A DNA stretch of 64,000 nucleotides, taken from assembly GCA_001898505.1 (NCBI GenBank), contig MKTZ01000001.1, positions 744,001 to 808,000 of the forward strand, given 5' to 3'. The DNA comes from Sphingobacteriales bacterium 50-39. Lineage in GTDB: Bacteria > Bacteroidota > Bacteroidia > Chitinophagales > Chitinophagaceae. Position numbers and translations under genes: made by a program. The notes beneath the pieces were generated by a model that worked only from the letters and a program-made list of their open reading frames with translations, had not been told where the DNA came from and made no database searches. This document shows, piece by piece, positions 53,801-62,745 of this stretch (its first letter is position 1; the number at the start of each line of letters is the position of its first letter).

Positions 53801-54325
53801 AATGATGCGGATAAAGTGGCATTAGGGAATGCTTTTCCAAAGTTCACGCTGGGGCTGTCGAATAATTTCACCTATGGCAACTGGAGCCTGAACATACTGC
53901 TTACGGGCGCCCTGGGGTATAAGATACTGAATCAAAACCTGCTGTACTCCACGTACGGGTCTTATTTCGGCGTGCCTTCCCAGAAGTATCTGCGTAATTA
54001 CTGGACGCCGGACCATAAGAATGCCTATTATCCCCGGCCTTCTGCCGCGGCTGTCAATAATGTGACCAGCGACCGGCTTATCGAAGACGGCACCAATGTG
54101 CGGATAAAGAACCTGTCTGTCCGATACAATTTCTCCAGGCTGCCGAAGTGGGCAACGAAGGCGCAGGTGTATCTCACGGCCAGCAATCTGTATACTTTCA
54201 CCAAATACGATGGATATGACCCTGAAGTCAGTGGATATGGACAGAATATCCTTACACCGGGCATCGATATCGGCAGCTATCCCAGGACGAGGATGTGGAC
54301 GCTGGGAGTAGACCTGGGATTTTAA
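50870..54325 (+). CDS. SusC-type TonB-dependent transporter with STN domain, PUL C
   Basis: Outer-membrane importer of 1,151 residues. Seen: a long N-terminal region with the hydrophobic signal at LTIVFLLSACMQISAKGVAQ, an STN domain (about 46-118), a carboxypeptidase-regulatory-like domain (IRGRVTDNKGAPISGASVTI, about 130-210), TonB-box-like GDVTVMVGYGTLRKRDVTGS, plug with DVESVEVLKDASSASIYGSR, and a barrel ending RTRMWTLGVDLGF. An alternative start at 50942 would give a shorter signal; the longer start resembles that of the PUL B protein. It belongs to a different branch of SusC proteins than those of PULs A and B. Confidence 0.94.
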   Translation: MLSTAYCQNRHACSWLLTKLNSPAMKLTIVFLLSACMQISAKGVAQKVSLSEKEAPLEKIFSKIERQTPYKFVYEESLLLKGSPVTIHITDASISQALDACLTGQPFSYTILENLVIIKERPIVASPPPPPADIRGRVTDNKGAPISGASVTIKGTQRGTTSDEQGRWALTGVDRDATLVFTIVGYKTQEIALRGRGEINVRMEINAQSLGDVTVMVGYGTLRKRDVTGSSSGVSARTIGETPANTLENALQGRMAGVNITNTSAEPGGGINIQVRGATSISGSNQPLYVIDGVPQYNDNSRSAVEINGFSPANSMATLNPSDVESVEVLKDASSASIYGSRGANGVILITTKKGRAGRATVDLGYYTALAESPKRIPLATAHQYAEFINLTNTNDGAPAYFDGTYKVTNNKLDSVYFGKPEEYGAGTDWQKVIYRNAMTHNFQLTMRGGNESVRYLISGNYLTDQGVVRYSSYRKGSLRANIDAKLNEKLSAVVNLNMASDLNDRAESSNLSTTPGGFSPSGVIQKAFLASPAVPDDAQYYPVYLLLADRGSSSGLINPLFDLAHTINKRTSFFGQATMDLVYKFNNNLSFTVRGAYNNTASANDMYWGLQTELGYDRGQKAFRSTWNTKSYINENFFTFNKNTTRYNLNVVAGTTVQKELAEGGTLGGELLPIPSDNGLYLIPLYKNISIPTTSEASSLLLSGFGRLSFSYKNRYLFTFSGRGDGSSKFAENKKWAFFPSVGLGWNFSEENFMKGAQETLTSGKIRASYGTSGNQAISAYQSLSSLGPISYGAYGGAVTGIVTNTSENKDLTWETTRQLDLGIDLAFAQNRYRVSFDVYRKTTDHLLQAKTVPSESGYSTILSNFGSIRNQGIELELGARLIQGRVFTWNTDFNISANRNKILDLGEGVDYYNAASGQADYTHRLTVGGSLGEFWGYRTEGLLTDKDIASGYPVLGGSKFEGDLKFADVHKDGIINDADKVALGNAFPKFTLGLSNNFTYGNWSLNILLTGALGYKILNQNLLYSTYGSYFGVPSQKYLRNYWTPDHKNAYYPRPSAAAVNNVTSDRLIEDGTNVRIKNLSVRYNFSRLPKWATKAQVYLTASNLYTFTKYDGYDPEVSGYGQNILTPGIDIGSYPRTRMWTLGVDLGF

Positions 54326-54349
54326 TCTATCATTCAAACAACATCGGAC

Positions 54350-55846
54350 ATGAAAAAGCATGCATTGGCATCGATAATAGTTATTTGTTACCTGATCAGC
54401 GGGTGTAAGAAAGAGCTGATCGAAGATCCACTTTCTACGATTGCCCCCACCAATTTTTATAAGACGCAAACGGATTTTGAAACAGCAACCAATGGAGTGA
54501 TCGGGATCCATGCGGGTATGGACCTGTACTCCTGGGGATGGCATTATATGCAGACCTGGCCGGCGGGGGATTATAAACGTGGGCCTGGTGATCCCTGGGA
54601 GAATCTGAGCTATGCGGGTGACTGGTATTTTTCGGAATCGGTGTGGACAGCCGATTACAAGCAGATCAACAATATCAACCTGGTGCTGAGCAAGATAGAT
54701 GGAGTGAGCTTTGACGAGAGCAGGAAGAATGCGTTGAAAGGAGAGCTGTTGTTCCTTCGGGCCGTGGCTTATTTCGACCTGGTAAGGGCTTTTGGGAAGG
54801 TGCCTATTCACCTGACGCCTACTGTATCTATAGAGAATGCTTCGTTACCGGAAGGGGAGATCAAGGATGTGTATGCTGTCGTTATAAAGGATTTGCAGGA
54901 TGCTTCCGGTCTGCTGCCCTTAAAGAATCCTTATGGGCCGAATTATGCCAATCAGGGAGCGGCGGTAGGGCTGTTGGCCAAAGTTTATATTACCATGGCC
55001 GGACATCCGTTGCTGGATCAAACCAAATGGCAGGCAGCTATCGGCCAGTTGGAGAAGATCGTGGATCCTGCCAATCCTTCGCAATCCGTGCAGCCTTATA
55101 CGTATCACCTGGAGCCCGATTACCAGAATCTTTTCGACCTGGTGGTTTCGCCCGCTTATTCGGGATCGGGAGGAACGGCCAAGCCGGTGATCGGCAAGCC
55201 TGCGGATAAAAATGGACCGGAGGGAGTATATGAGATCAATTACAGTACGGTGGCGGGTCTTCTTTCCGCAGCCTTTCCCACTTCCGTCAGCGGGTTGCAA
55301 TGCAATGACTGGCTCGTGAACTTCTTTGATCCCGGGGACTACCGGAAGGAAGTGACGATGGTGACGAAGAACAATGATCCATTGGGTGTGATGAACCTGG
55401 AAAAGAAATTTCAGAGTACGGGCACTACCTGGAATGACAATCAGAACAACTGGCCTTATTTACGATATGCTAATCTCATTCTTTACCTGGCGGAGGCGGA
55501 GAATGAGGTCAATGGGCCTACCCCGCTGGCTTTCCGGTGTATCAATGCCATCCGGGCCAGGGCAAGGGCGGCGGATGGAACGGCAAGGGCCGTGCCGGCG
55601 GACTATGTAGCGGCGGATGCAACGACGGCGGACCAGTTCAGGGCGTTGGTATACCGGGAAAGAATACTCGAATTCAGCTGTGAGGGCGAGGATTGGTTCG
55701 ACTGGATAAGGACCGGTACTTTGAAGGAAGAGATAACTTTTCAGGGCCGTACTCAGTACTATACGGACAGGCTGAATTTCTTTCCCAAGCCGCAGGCGGA
55801 GATCACGCTGGCCAAGGGGAATTTAACACAAAATACCGGCTATTGA
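54350..55846 (+). CDS. SusD/RagB-like surface lipoprotein, PUL C
   Basis: Lipoprotein of 498 residues. Seen: lipobox ISGC followed by KKELIEDPLS, SusD core segments (KGELLFLRAVAYFDLVRAFG, KVPIHLTPTVS), and the C-terminal YRERILEFSCEGEDWFDWIR. It starts 24 bases after susC and serves as its ligand-binding lid. It is not closely related to the SusD proteins of PULs A and B. Confidence 0.93.
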   Translation: MKKHALASIIVICYLISGCKKELIEDPLSTIAPTNFYKTQTDFETATNGVIGIHAGMDLYSWGWHYMQTWPAGDYKRGPGDPWENLSYAGDWYFSESVWTADYKQINNINLVLSKIDGVSFDESRKNALKGELLFLRAVAYFDLVRAFGKVPIHLTPTVSIENASLPEGEIKDVYAVVIKDLQDASGLLPLKNPYGPNYANQGAAVGLLAKVYITMAGHPLLDQTKWQAAIGQLEKIVDPANPSQSVQPYTYHLEPDYQNLFDLVVSPAYSGSGGTAKPVIGKPADKNGPEGVYEINYSTVAGLLSAAFPTSVSGLQCNDWLVNFFDPGDYRKEVTMVTKNNDPLGVMNLEKKFQSTGTTWNDNQNNWPYLRYANLILYLAEAENEVNGPTPLAFRCINAIRARARAADGTARAVPADYVAADATTADQFRALVYRERILEFSCEGEDWFDWIRTGTLKEEITFQGRTQYYTDRLNFFPKPQAEITLAKGNLTQNTGY

Positions 55847-55885
55847 GAACGCACGCTCCAACGGCGGCATTAAAAATTATTTTAT

Positions 55886-57610
55886 ATGGAAACGAGAAGA
55901 GAAGCAATCGGCAAGATAGGAGCAGGTGTGGCGTTAATGGTCAGTGGCGGGCCCAGCGTATTGGCGGAGCCTGACAAGGCGCCAGTGGCGGGGCCTTATG
56001 GATTCAAATATTTTGTAGGCATTGTCGGGAATCCTTCTGCTCCGGAGATCGAGTGGAGCGATGCAGAGCTGACAAAGATCAAGGAGCTGGGAGTGAATAT
56101 GCTGCAATTGAGCATTGCGTGGGGCGGCAAGCCGGCAAATGAGGTGATAAACCTGGAGGACATGGATGCGGATCAAAAGTCAAAGTTTGCCTGGCGCACG
56201 AAGCAGGCAAAGAAGTTTGGATTCCGGACCATGGCCCAGTTCGGGGCGCCCCGTATGTTGAATTTTTCGCCTGTGCGGCCCGCCTGTATCATGGACCCCG
56301 GCGTGCGTGAGAAGTATACGAAAATGCTGGGAGATTTTTTGAATGAATTTCCCGATACGAGCGATATCATGTTGTATACATTCGACCAGCAGGCGTGGCT
56401 TTGCAGCGAATACGGACCATGCCCCCGTTGCAGCGGGATACCGTTGCATGAAAGACTGTCCGGCTTTTTGAACTATCTCAAGGATGGAATGGTAAAACAC
56501 CGGGCGGATGTCCGGCTGTGGTGGAAGCCGTGGGAGCTTACGAAGGGGCAGACCCAGATGGTGCTGGAGAATGTGGATGCTGCCAATTTTGGGCTGGTGC
56601 TCAATCCGTCCACGAGCAATGAGGTATATCCATTCAATGACAGGAGCTTCAAGTCCGACCTGGGTGTGAAGCGGCTGGTGCGCATGGCGCTGGATCGTAA
56701 TATACCCGTGATGGGCGAGTTCGATCATACCCTGTACAAGGGGCTTTATTTGATAGCGGATTATTTTCCGCGGATGGTCTATGAGAATCTGCAAGGCTGG
56801 AAGGAGATGGAGGGGGTGGTGGGCATCAAGGAATATTATGGTTTTGCGCCTTCTCAATTTTCTGTGAATGCAGCCATGCTGAAGGCGTGTATGCGCAGCC
56901 CTACCGCGACGCTGGACCAGCTGTTGAAAGAGGTGGCCGCACCTTATGGTGAAAAGGCCGCCCCATTGATGATACAGGCGTGGGACTATGTAGCGCGGGG
57001 TGTGGAAGCCTTTCCCTGGGACACGACATATCTCATCGGGCCCATGGGGCTGGACAGGAGCCAGGATGGATCGCATGGATGGGATCCCGTGACCATTCCC
57101 AACGGCACCTGGGATACGCCTATATGGAAAAGCAACCGCAGGGCTAATTTTATGCTGACGCAGGATCATAAGGCCGACCCCTGGCTATTCGAGGATGCGG
57201 GTTTGCGGCTGGAAGACGCGGCGGTGCTGCATTTTCAGGCGGTGGAATATTTCGACAAGGCTATTGCCACGGGTGGTCCCAAAAGCGATGATATAAAGAT
57301 GCAGCGGGATTTTGTTTTCAATACGGGACGTGCTGTGAGGGGTAAATCGCTGCATTTTCTGGAAACGCTGGCTGCACAGAGCGCCCGGCTGGTGGCGTGG
57401 GACGAGGCGCAGTTAAAGAAAGTGTTGCAGCGGCTGGATGGGCTTTTGGAAAAGGATGTCAGGAATCAATCCGCCGCGGCTGTCGTGTCGGAGAAACTGG
57501 CATCGTTCCGAAAGGACCCTATGGGATGGCTGAACACTAATCTGAATCCCCGTACATATGAATCCATCTGCACCATCGACTGGAGCAAATATGTGCCTTA
57601 TCAAAGCTGA
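55886..57610 (+). CDS. Uncharacterised TIM-barrel-like protein with Cys-rich motif (candidate glycosidase), copy 1
   Basis: 574 residues; I do not recognise a named family. Seen: an N-terminal segment with Arg-Arg and a hydrophobic stretch (METRREAIGKIGAGVALMVS) resembling a Tat-type or weak Sec signal, then alternating strands and helices as in a (beta/alpha)8 barrel: IKELGVNMLQLSIAWGG, KKFGFRTMAQFGAP, and YTFDQQAWLCSEYGPCPRC. Later come WWKPWELTKGQ and VGIKEYYGF. The CSE, PWEL and IKEYYG segments carry conserved acidic residues that could be catalytic; the CxxxxxCxxC cluster may bind metal or form disulfides. It is a clear paralog of 60262-61971. Position after SusD suggests it acts on the imported glycan. 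Confidence 0.65.
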   Translation: METRREAIGKIGAGVALMVSGGPSVLAEPDKAPVAGPYGFKYFVGIVGNPSAPEIEWSDAELTKIKELGVNMLQLSIAWGGKPANEVINLEDMDADQKSKFAWRTKQAKKFGFRTMAQFGAPRMLNFSPVRPACIMDPGVREKYTKMLGDFLNEFPDTSDIMLYTFDQQAWLCSEYGPCPRCSGIPLHERLSGFLNYLKDGMVKHRADVRLWWKPWELTKGQTQMVLENVDAANFGLVLNPSTSNEVYPFNDRSFKSDLGVKRLVRMALDRNIPVMGEFDHTLYKGLYLIADYFPRMVYENLQGWKEMEGVVGIKEYYGFAPSQFSVNAAMLKACMRSPTATLDQLLKEVAAPYGEKAAPLMIQAWDYVARGVEAFPWDTTYLIGPMGLDRSQDGSHGWDPVTIPNGTWDTPIWKSNRRANFMLTQDHKADPWLFEDAGLRLEDAAVLHFQAVEYFDKAIATGGPKSDDIKMQRDFVFNTGRAVRGKSLHFLETLAAQSARLVAWDEAQLKKVLQRLDGLLEKDVRNQSAAAVVSEKLASFRKDPMGWLNTNLNPRTYESICTIDWSKYVPYQS

Positions 57611-57649
57611 GACATGTAATCCCCATTAACCATTATACAATTTTGTCGA

Positions 57650-60265
57650 ATGAGAACGATCCTCCTCTGCATGGTGCTGTTCTTCATAAGGGCGATGCTA
57701 TGCGCGCAAACGATGGCCACCATTCCCGCCGGGATGCGTCTGGTCACACCTTGTCATTATACCTACGGCTGTGCCAACGCCGCCGATGGGTCAGTATGGT
57801 TTACCGAATACAATCACCAGGAGCTCCGGCAGCTGAACAGCAATGGCACTATTTCCGTACGGCGGATGGGGCTGGCCGGTATGTTCGGCATTGCCATCGA
57901 CAAGGATAATAATGTTTTTATAGGGCTGGAGCTGGGAGATGTAGGTAATCCCAGCAAGATCATGCGTATAACTTCTGCCGGCGTTGAGAGCTATATCGTC
58001 ACCGGCATCACCCGGCCGCGGCAGGTGACGACAGATACGGCAGGCAATATCTATTTCGCCACGGAATCTCCTTCCCGTATATCGAGATGGAATAAAGCGT
58101 CGGGGACGGTGGATATACTGGCGGATGGTCTCAGCTCTTCGGCCGAAGGAGTGGCCGTGGCGCCGGATGGCACTGTGTATTTCAGCACGTATGGCTTTCC
58201 CGAAAGCAGTGTGGCGGGGTTTGTTGGAAAGATATCCGGGGGGATCGTGACGACGCTGGCAACGGGTTTCTGGAGGGCGCGCGGATTGGTGTTAAATGCT
58301 ACCAGCGACTATTTATACCTGTGTAATGAGGCCGACCAGGAGGATCAGGGCAATTCCGGCGTGCTGAGCAGGATAAAAGTGTCGGATGGAACCGTGACGA
58401 AGGCGTTGGAAGGGATCGACTATCCCCAGTTCCCCAGCAGAGGAAGTGATGGGCAGATCTATTTTGCATTGACAAGGGACAGCTGGATAGCAGCCTATGA
58501 TCCTGCTGCAACCGTGACGCAAAGTTCATGGTCCGGCAACAGTGCCGTGAAGCTGGGTATTAGTGGCGGGACCTGGGGGTCGGGTGGTGGTGATTCACTA
58601 AAGGAGGATATAGGAGGAGTGGTGTCCATTACGGGAAATGTACAGGCATCGGCGCCGGGAGGAACGGTGAACGGGTGGATCCGTGTGCCGGTGAGTTTTT
58701 TTTCTTTGGATACCAATGAGCTGTATACCTACCGGTGTGATCCGGAGCATCCGACTCCCGGCATATTCAAGCTGCCTGCTATCAATTATCTCACCGACAC
58801 CGGCACCTGTCTTATAGCAGCTATGGCTTTACGTGAGCATGTCGGGCAACGATGGCCTATGTCCAACCCCGGCACGTGTACCGAGACCGCGGCATCCGGG
58901 TTCCGGGAATCGCCTACAGCCTACCTGGTATATTTTGGGTGGAACAGGAATAGCCGGGTAGATACGATCTTATCGCCGTCCTACAAGGAGGCGGGAGGGA
59001 AGATGACCATAATAAAGGGCAGCGAGCCCGGATGGATCTATGCAGGCAATCCATGGACAAGTTCCGGGCAGACCTGGCTGGGCAGCGGGAAGTATAACTC
59101 GCCGCCCAGCTCTTCTTCCTGGGCGGAGCAGGACCTGGGGTCTTTTTCCGGTAAGTCGAAGTACATCTATGTCATGTGGCATAAGAACGGTGCTTATCGT
59201 CCGGACTCAGCACGTTTCAGGTTGTATGATTATACGGAGGACAAGCAGGTTAGCGTCATCGACGAAACCAAACATGCGGACGGGTTGTCTCATAATGACG
59301 ATACGTTCTCCGGATGGAAGATGCTGGGGACTACCAAGATCAACATCACTCCAGGCACAAAGCTGCGTGTGTCGCAGGATGATCCCGTGGGGGCAACAGA
59401 ATATATGGGCAGCGATGCGATCATGCTGTCCGACTTCCCTGTCATCGACAATACATCCCTGGGGGCTGCCGATGATTTCGAGACATTGCCCGTGTTGTCG
59501 GTGACCTCTACCGGCGCCACCGGGTTGGGCAGTCACTGGGGGATGCAGGGACTGGGATCGCAATATACCATCGGCAGCTCTTCTTCCTGGGCGGCTACCA
59601 TCGACAGCAATGTGGTGGCCGATGCGCCTGAGGGAAATTATTATGTGGATGTGTCCTGGACCTATTTCGACGCGGACAATGTCAATGCCACGAATGTGCG
59701 TTATGCAGTAAATGGCACTCTGTTGACCGGTACGGTGAACCAGAACAGGTCGGCCGCCAACCAGGGGGGCTCTTTTGTACAGGGTAATTCCGTGGGCACA
59801 TGGTCAGGCTTTTACCGGCTCAGCGGGGTGTATGCCCATTCGCATGCCCATCCTATTATTGTAACGCTCAATTATAATTCCTCTTCTTATGGGGGCAAGC
59901 GGCTGGTGACGGATATGGTGCGTTTTGTACCACAGGCGGACAGCGCCGGCACGGGAGCACGAGTAGTGTCTGAGCAGGCTTTTTCGGCGACGGGTGTTCT
60001 GGATGTGGCAGCCGGGTGGGGCAATTATCCGGACCCTTTCCGCGGATCGACACAAATAAATTATCGTGTGGATGTGCCGAAGTTCGTCTCGCTGAAGGTA
60101 TATAGTGTATCGGGTGTGGAAGTGGCGGACCTGGTGCACCAGGTACAGGCTGCCGGGAATTATCATGTGAATTTCGATGCTGCGGGATTACCGGCGGGTG
60201 TGTATGTATATAAGCTGCTGGCTGGCGGGCGGAGCTTTTCCAAAGCAATGGTACATATAAAATGA
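57650..60265 (+). CDS. Secreted propeller / golvesin-like protein with T9SS sorting signal
   Basis: Exported protein of 871 residues. Seen: a signal peptide (TILLCMVLFFIRAMLCAQ), an N-terminal propeller resembling Vgb/NHL-type repeats (about 30-300, GSVWFTEYNHQELRQLNSNG, GNIYFATESPSRISRWNK), a middle region of beta-rich modules (about 300-620), a golvesin-C-like domain (about 640-765, with VNQNRSAANQGGSFVQG and TWSGFYRLSGVY), and a C-terminal type IX secretion sorting domain (last about 80 residues, YPDPFRGSTQINYRVDVP to SFSKAMVHIK). It should be exported to the surface by type IX secretion, perhaps as a glycan-binding or lyase-like factor. It overlaps the next gene by four bases. Confidence 0.8.
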   Translation: MRTILLCMVLFFIRAMLCAQTMATIPAGMRLVTPCHYTYGCANAADGSVWFTEYNHQELRQLNSNGTISVRRMGLAGMFGIAIDKDNNVFIGLELGDVGNPSKIMRITSAGVESYIVTGITRPRQVTTDTAGNIYFATESPSRISRWNKASGTVDILADGLSSSAEGVAVAPDGTVYFSTYGFPESSVAGFVGKISGGIVTTLATGFWRARGLVLNATSDYLYLCNEADQEDQGNSGVLSRIKVSDGTVTKALEGIDYPQFPSRGSDGQIYFALTRDSWIAAYDPAATVTQSSWSGNSAVKLGISGGTWGSGGGDSLKEDIGGVVSITGNVQASAPGGTVNGWIRVPVSFFSLDTNELYTYRCDPEHPTPGIFKLPAINYLTDTGTCLIAAMALREHVGQRWPMSNPGTCTETAASGFRESPTAYLVYFGWNRNSRVDTILSPSYKEAGGKMTIIKGSEPGWIYAGNPWTSSGQTWLGSGKYNSPPSSSSWAEQDLGSFSGKSKYIYVMWHKNGAYRPDSARFRLYDYTEDKQVSVIDETKHADGLSHNDDTFSGWKMLGTTKINITPGTKLRVSQDDPVGATEYMGSDAIMLSDFPVIDNTSLGAADDFETLPVLSVTSTGATGLGSHWGMQGLGSQYTIGSSSSWAATIDSNVVADAPEGNYYVDVSWTYFDADNVNATNVRYAVNGTLLTGTVNQNRSAANQGGSFVQGNSVGTWSGFYRLSGVYAHSHAHPIIVTLNYNSSSYGGKRLVTDMVRFVPQADSAGTGARVVSEQAFSATGVLDVAAGWGNYPDPFRGSTQINYRVDVPKFVSLKVYSVSGVEVADLVHQVQAAGNYHVNFDAAGLPAGVYVYKLLAGGRSFSKAMVHIK

Positions 60266-61971
60266 TGTTCATGAAAAAAATAACGGCCCTATTGTGCATG
60301 TTATACGGCATGCAGGTGATGGCGCAGCTGAAGTATAAGGTTGGGTTTTTAGGAGCTCCTTCGTGGCCGCATACGGAATGGAACGACTCCAACATGCAAA
60401 AAATGAAAGATCTTGGGTTCAATACCATGCAGCTGAATATTGCCTGGGGCTACAGACCCGGGGACGAGCCGTTGAACCTGGAGGATGTGCTAGGATTGCC
60501 GGCCGGGCAGCGATGGACAGCAGGAGACTCTGTGTATATGGATTCCTTACGGAGGCCGGGCCAGGTGGTGGAGAGAGGGCGCCGGCTGCGGCAACGTATC
60601 GGCATTTGCCGGAAGTATGGGTTTCGCACGATCTTCCATTTTGGAGCGCCTTGTGTGCTGTATCCCGCTAAGGAGCCGTTGGATCAGTGTATTTCGGACG
60701 AGGCTACTGTGGCGCGGTATGTAGCACTTATCAAGGATCTTCATGCTCAATATCCGGGAGTGGATGATCTCTTATGCTATACGTATGATCAGAATGCGTG
60801 GTTATGCAGCGAGTTTGGTCCTTGCCCCCGTTGTCATGGCGTGCCATTACCCCAGCGGGTGTCGAAGTTCGTGAATAGGCTGGCACGTACATGGCGGTCA
60901 TTGAACCCGCATGGTATTTTCTGGTGGGAGCCATGGGAGCTGTCGGCGGGGGAGACATACAGGACCGTGGACCTGCTGGATAGTACCTGTATAGGATTGT
61001 CTATTCATTCGGATATAGCCGAGGTGCAGGTGGCTTTGCCGGCAGACAGGTGGTTCAGGAATATTGTCGTGCAGGCGAAGGGAAGAAAGATGCCTGTTAT
61101 AGGAGAGGTCTGGACAGGGGGACCTACGGAGGAGGTTGAGCCATACCTGCACATTGCTGCGCCTCTGGCTACTCTGCATGCGCTGCGCACTGTCGCCAGC
61201 TGTAGCCCGGACGGCATTAAAGAATACTACGGGAATATCCCCGATAAGGAAGACCCGAACCTGAGGATGACCGGAATATTTTTTCATCAACCTGCTATTG
61301 GAGATGATGCGGCGCTGGCTGAGCTGGCAAGGCCTTATGGTGTGGCGGCGAGGGATGTGGCTATGTATTGGAGGCTTGCATCCGAGGCGATGGCCCTGTA
61401 TCCATGGGATGTATCCTGGATGGCGCGGGAGATAGGCCGGAGCGATCCAGCGCATCTATTGACTGCGGCAGTATTGAAGGGCGCAAGCTGGCAGACCCCT
61501 TCCTGGCAGTCTACCAGAAAGACCGCCTTTATGCGTACGGATGATACGGCGCAACCGAATTTCTGGATGAGAGAGGATATACAATTGCGGTGTGAGCAGG
61601 CTGCCCTGAAGATGGAGGATGCCTTAAAGGTGGCGCCGGGTGTCAGGGACAGGGTGCCGGTGGTGTACAAAGCAGTATTTGTAAAAAGTATGGAAGAACT
61701 GGATGGGATAAGAAGGAGGACGCTGGCCTATGCTTATCATTTACGTGAGACCAATCTGGCTGAGATGGCGAGGGGCGGGGGGATACGGTCCGCGTGTAAA
61801 GAGGAAATGAAGAGCTTGTTGGAAAAAGATCGTGCGAACCAAGGGGGCAGCGCGGACATCGATGAAGCATTGCGGCTGCTGGAGAAGGATAGTGATAAAT
61901 TTTTTTCTACTTATTTTTTGCCAACGCCACCTTCGGGAAAGAAAGAAGGCTGGACCATCACGTCACAATAA
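60262..61971 (+). CDS. Uncharacterised TIM-barrel-like protein with Cys-rich motif (candidate glycosidase), copy 2
   Basis: 569 residues, paralogous to 55886-57610. Seen: a Sec signal (KKITALLCMLYGMQVMAQ), barrel segments MKDLGFNTMQLNIAWGYRPG, RKYGFRTIFHFGAP, YTYDQNAWLCSEFGPCPRC, FWWEPWELSAGE and GIKEYYGNIPD, and a helical C-terminal part with YPWDVSWMAREIGR. The acidic and Cys positions described for copy 1 are conserved. The start codon overlaps the stop of the secreted propeller gene (ATGA), so the genes are coupled; an internal ATG at 60271 could also be used. Confidence 0.65.
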   Translation: MMFMKKITALLCMLYGMQVMAQLKYKVGFLGAPSWPHTEWNDSNMQKMKDLGFNTMQLNIAWGYRPGDEPLNLEDVLGLPAGQRWTAGDSVYMDSLRRPGQVVERGRRLRQRIGICRKYGFRTIFHFGAPCVLYPAKEPLDQCISDEATVARYVALIKDLHAQYPGVDDLLCYTYDQNAWLCSEFGPCPRCHGVPLPQRVSKFVNRLARTWRSLNPHGIFWWEPWELSAGETYRTVDLLDSTCIGLSIHSDIAEVQVALPADRWFRNIVVQAKGRKMPVIGEVWTGGPTEEVEPYLHIAAPLATLHALRTVASCSPDGIKEYYGNIPDKEDPNLRMTGIFFHQPAIGDDAALAELARPYGVAARDVAMYWRLASEAMALYPWDVSWMAREIGRSDPAHLLTAAVLKGASWQTPSWQSTRKTAFMRTDDTAQPNFWMREDIQLRCEQAALKMEDALKVAPGVRDRVPVVYKAVFVKSMEELDGIRRRTLAYAYHLRETNLAEMARGGGIRSACKEEMKSLLEKDRANQGGSADIDEALRLLEKDSDKFFSTYFLPTPPSGKKEGWTITSQ

Positions 61972-62051
61972 AATGGATGGGCAAAGTGATACCGCGCCGT
62001 GCCGAGCGTAGGCGGGAAAAGGGCGGGTGAGATTGTTTTAAATAATTCTTC

Positions 62052-62621
62052 TTACTTTCTTGTAAATTTTATTTCCATGGTCTTGACTTCCTGTCCACCC
62101 ATGCTGGCATACATTTCCATGGTCTGGTGATTGTCATCGATCATTTTGATGACCTCGCGAACCGGGACGTCCTTACCCGAAGCAGGGTCGACCATATTGC
62201 CGGTAAAGTTAACGCTGTTGGTAGCTGCGTCCCAGGCGCCGGTGAGGGTCATGATGCCCGTCCCCATGTTGTCGATCCAGGTGTTGATGTACATTTTTTT
62301 GGCGTTGTCATAAGCAGTGATGCCGATGCCTTCGAAGGGCTGGCCCATGAAGTTCCCCGTGTTTGTACTTTTGAGATAGCGGCCGCCAAGGATCATTTCA
62401 TTTTTCATTTCCCCGGTGGATTTCGTGGGTGAGCCCCCGGGAGCCATCCACATGGAGATATCGGCTGTCCAGTCGCCTACGGATTTGGCCATCATTTTGT
62501 GAGCTTCTCCGGGAGTGCCATATGCCATCATGGCTTTCATGTCGTTGTCGGTCTGGGCCTGGCTGGAATGGTAGGTGAATAAGGCCGCGATGGCGAGCAA
62601 AGCAAAGGCTAGCTTGTTCAT
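62052..62621 (-). CDS. DUF1579-family exported protein
   Basis: About 189 residues with a signal peptide (LAFALLAIAALFTYHSSQAQ) and the DUF1579 pattern: KSVGDWTADISMWMAPGGSP, GGRYLKSTNTGNFMGQPFEG, YINTWIDNMGTGIMTLTG and a C-terminal EVKTMEIKFTRK. The family is of unknown function, with a lipocalin-like beta fold likely. The upstream start at 62663 would add residues before the signal, so 62621 was chosen. It is convergent with the operon of PUL C. Confidence 0.85.
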   Translation of the reverse strand: MNKLAFALLAIAALFTYHSSQAQTDNDMKAMMAYGTPGEAHKMMAKSVGDWTADISMWMAPGGSPTKSTGEMKNEMILGGRYLKSTNTGNFMGQPFEGIGITAYDNAKKMYINTWIDNMGTGIMTLTGAWDAATNSVNFTGNMVDPASGKDVPVREVIKMIDDNHQTMEMYASMGGQEVKTMEIKFTRK

Positions 62622-62745
62622 AAAATATGTTTTGGTGTAGTAAAAGGTACGAAAAATTGGCATATAAAAGAATGTCCCAGGGATATTAGGCCTGATGCCG
62701 GCGACTTTGAGTATTATTGCGGGAGAGGATACTCTATTAAATAAA

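Noticed and set aside
53822-54811. Minus-strand frame spanning the PUL C susC-susD junction
   Set aside because: It overlaps the ends of two strongly supported genes, and its translation resembles no protein.
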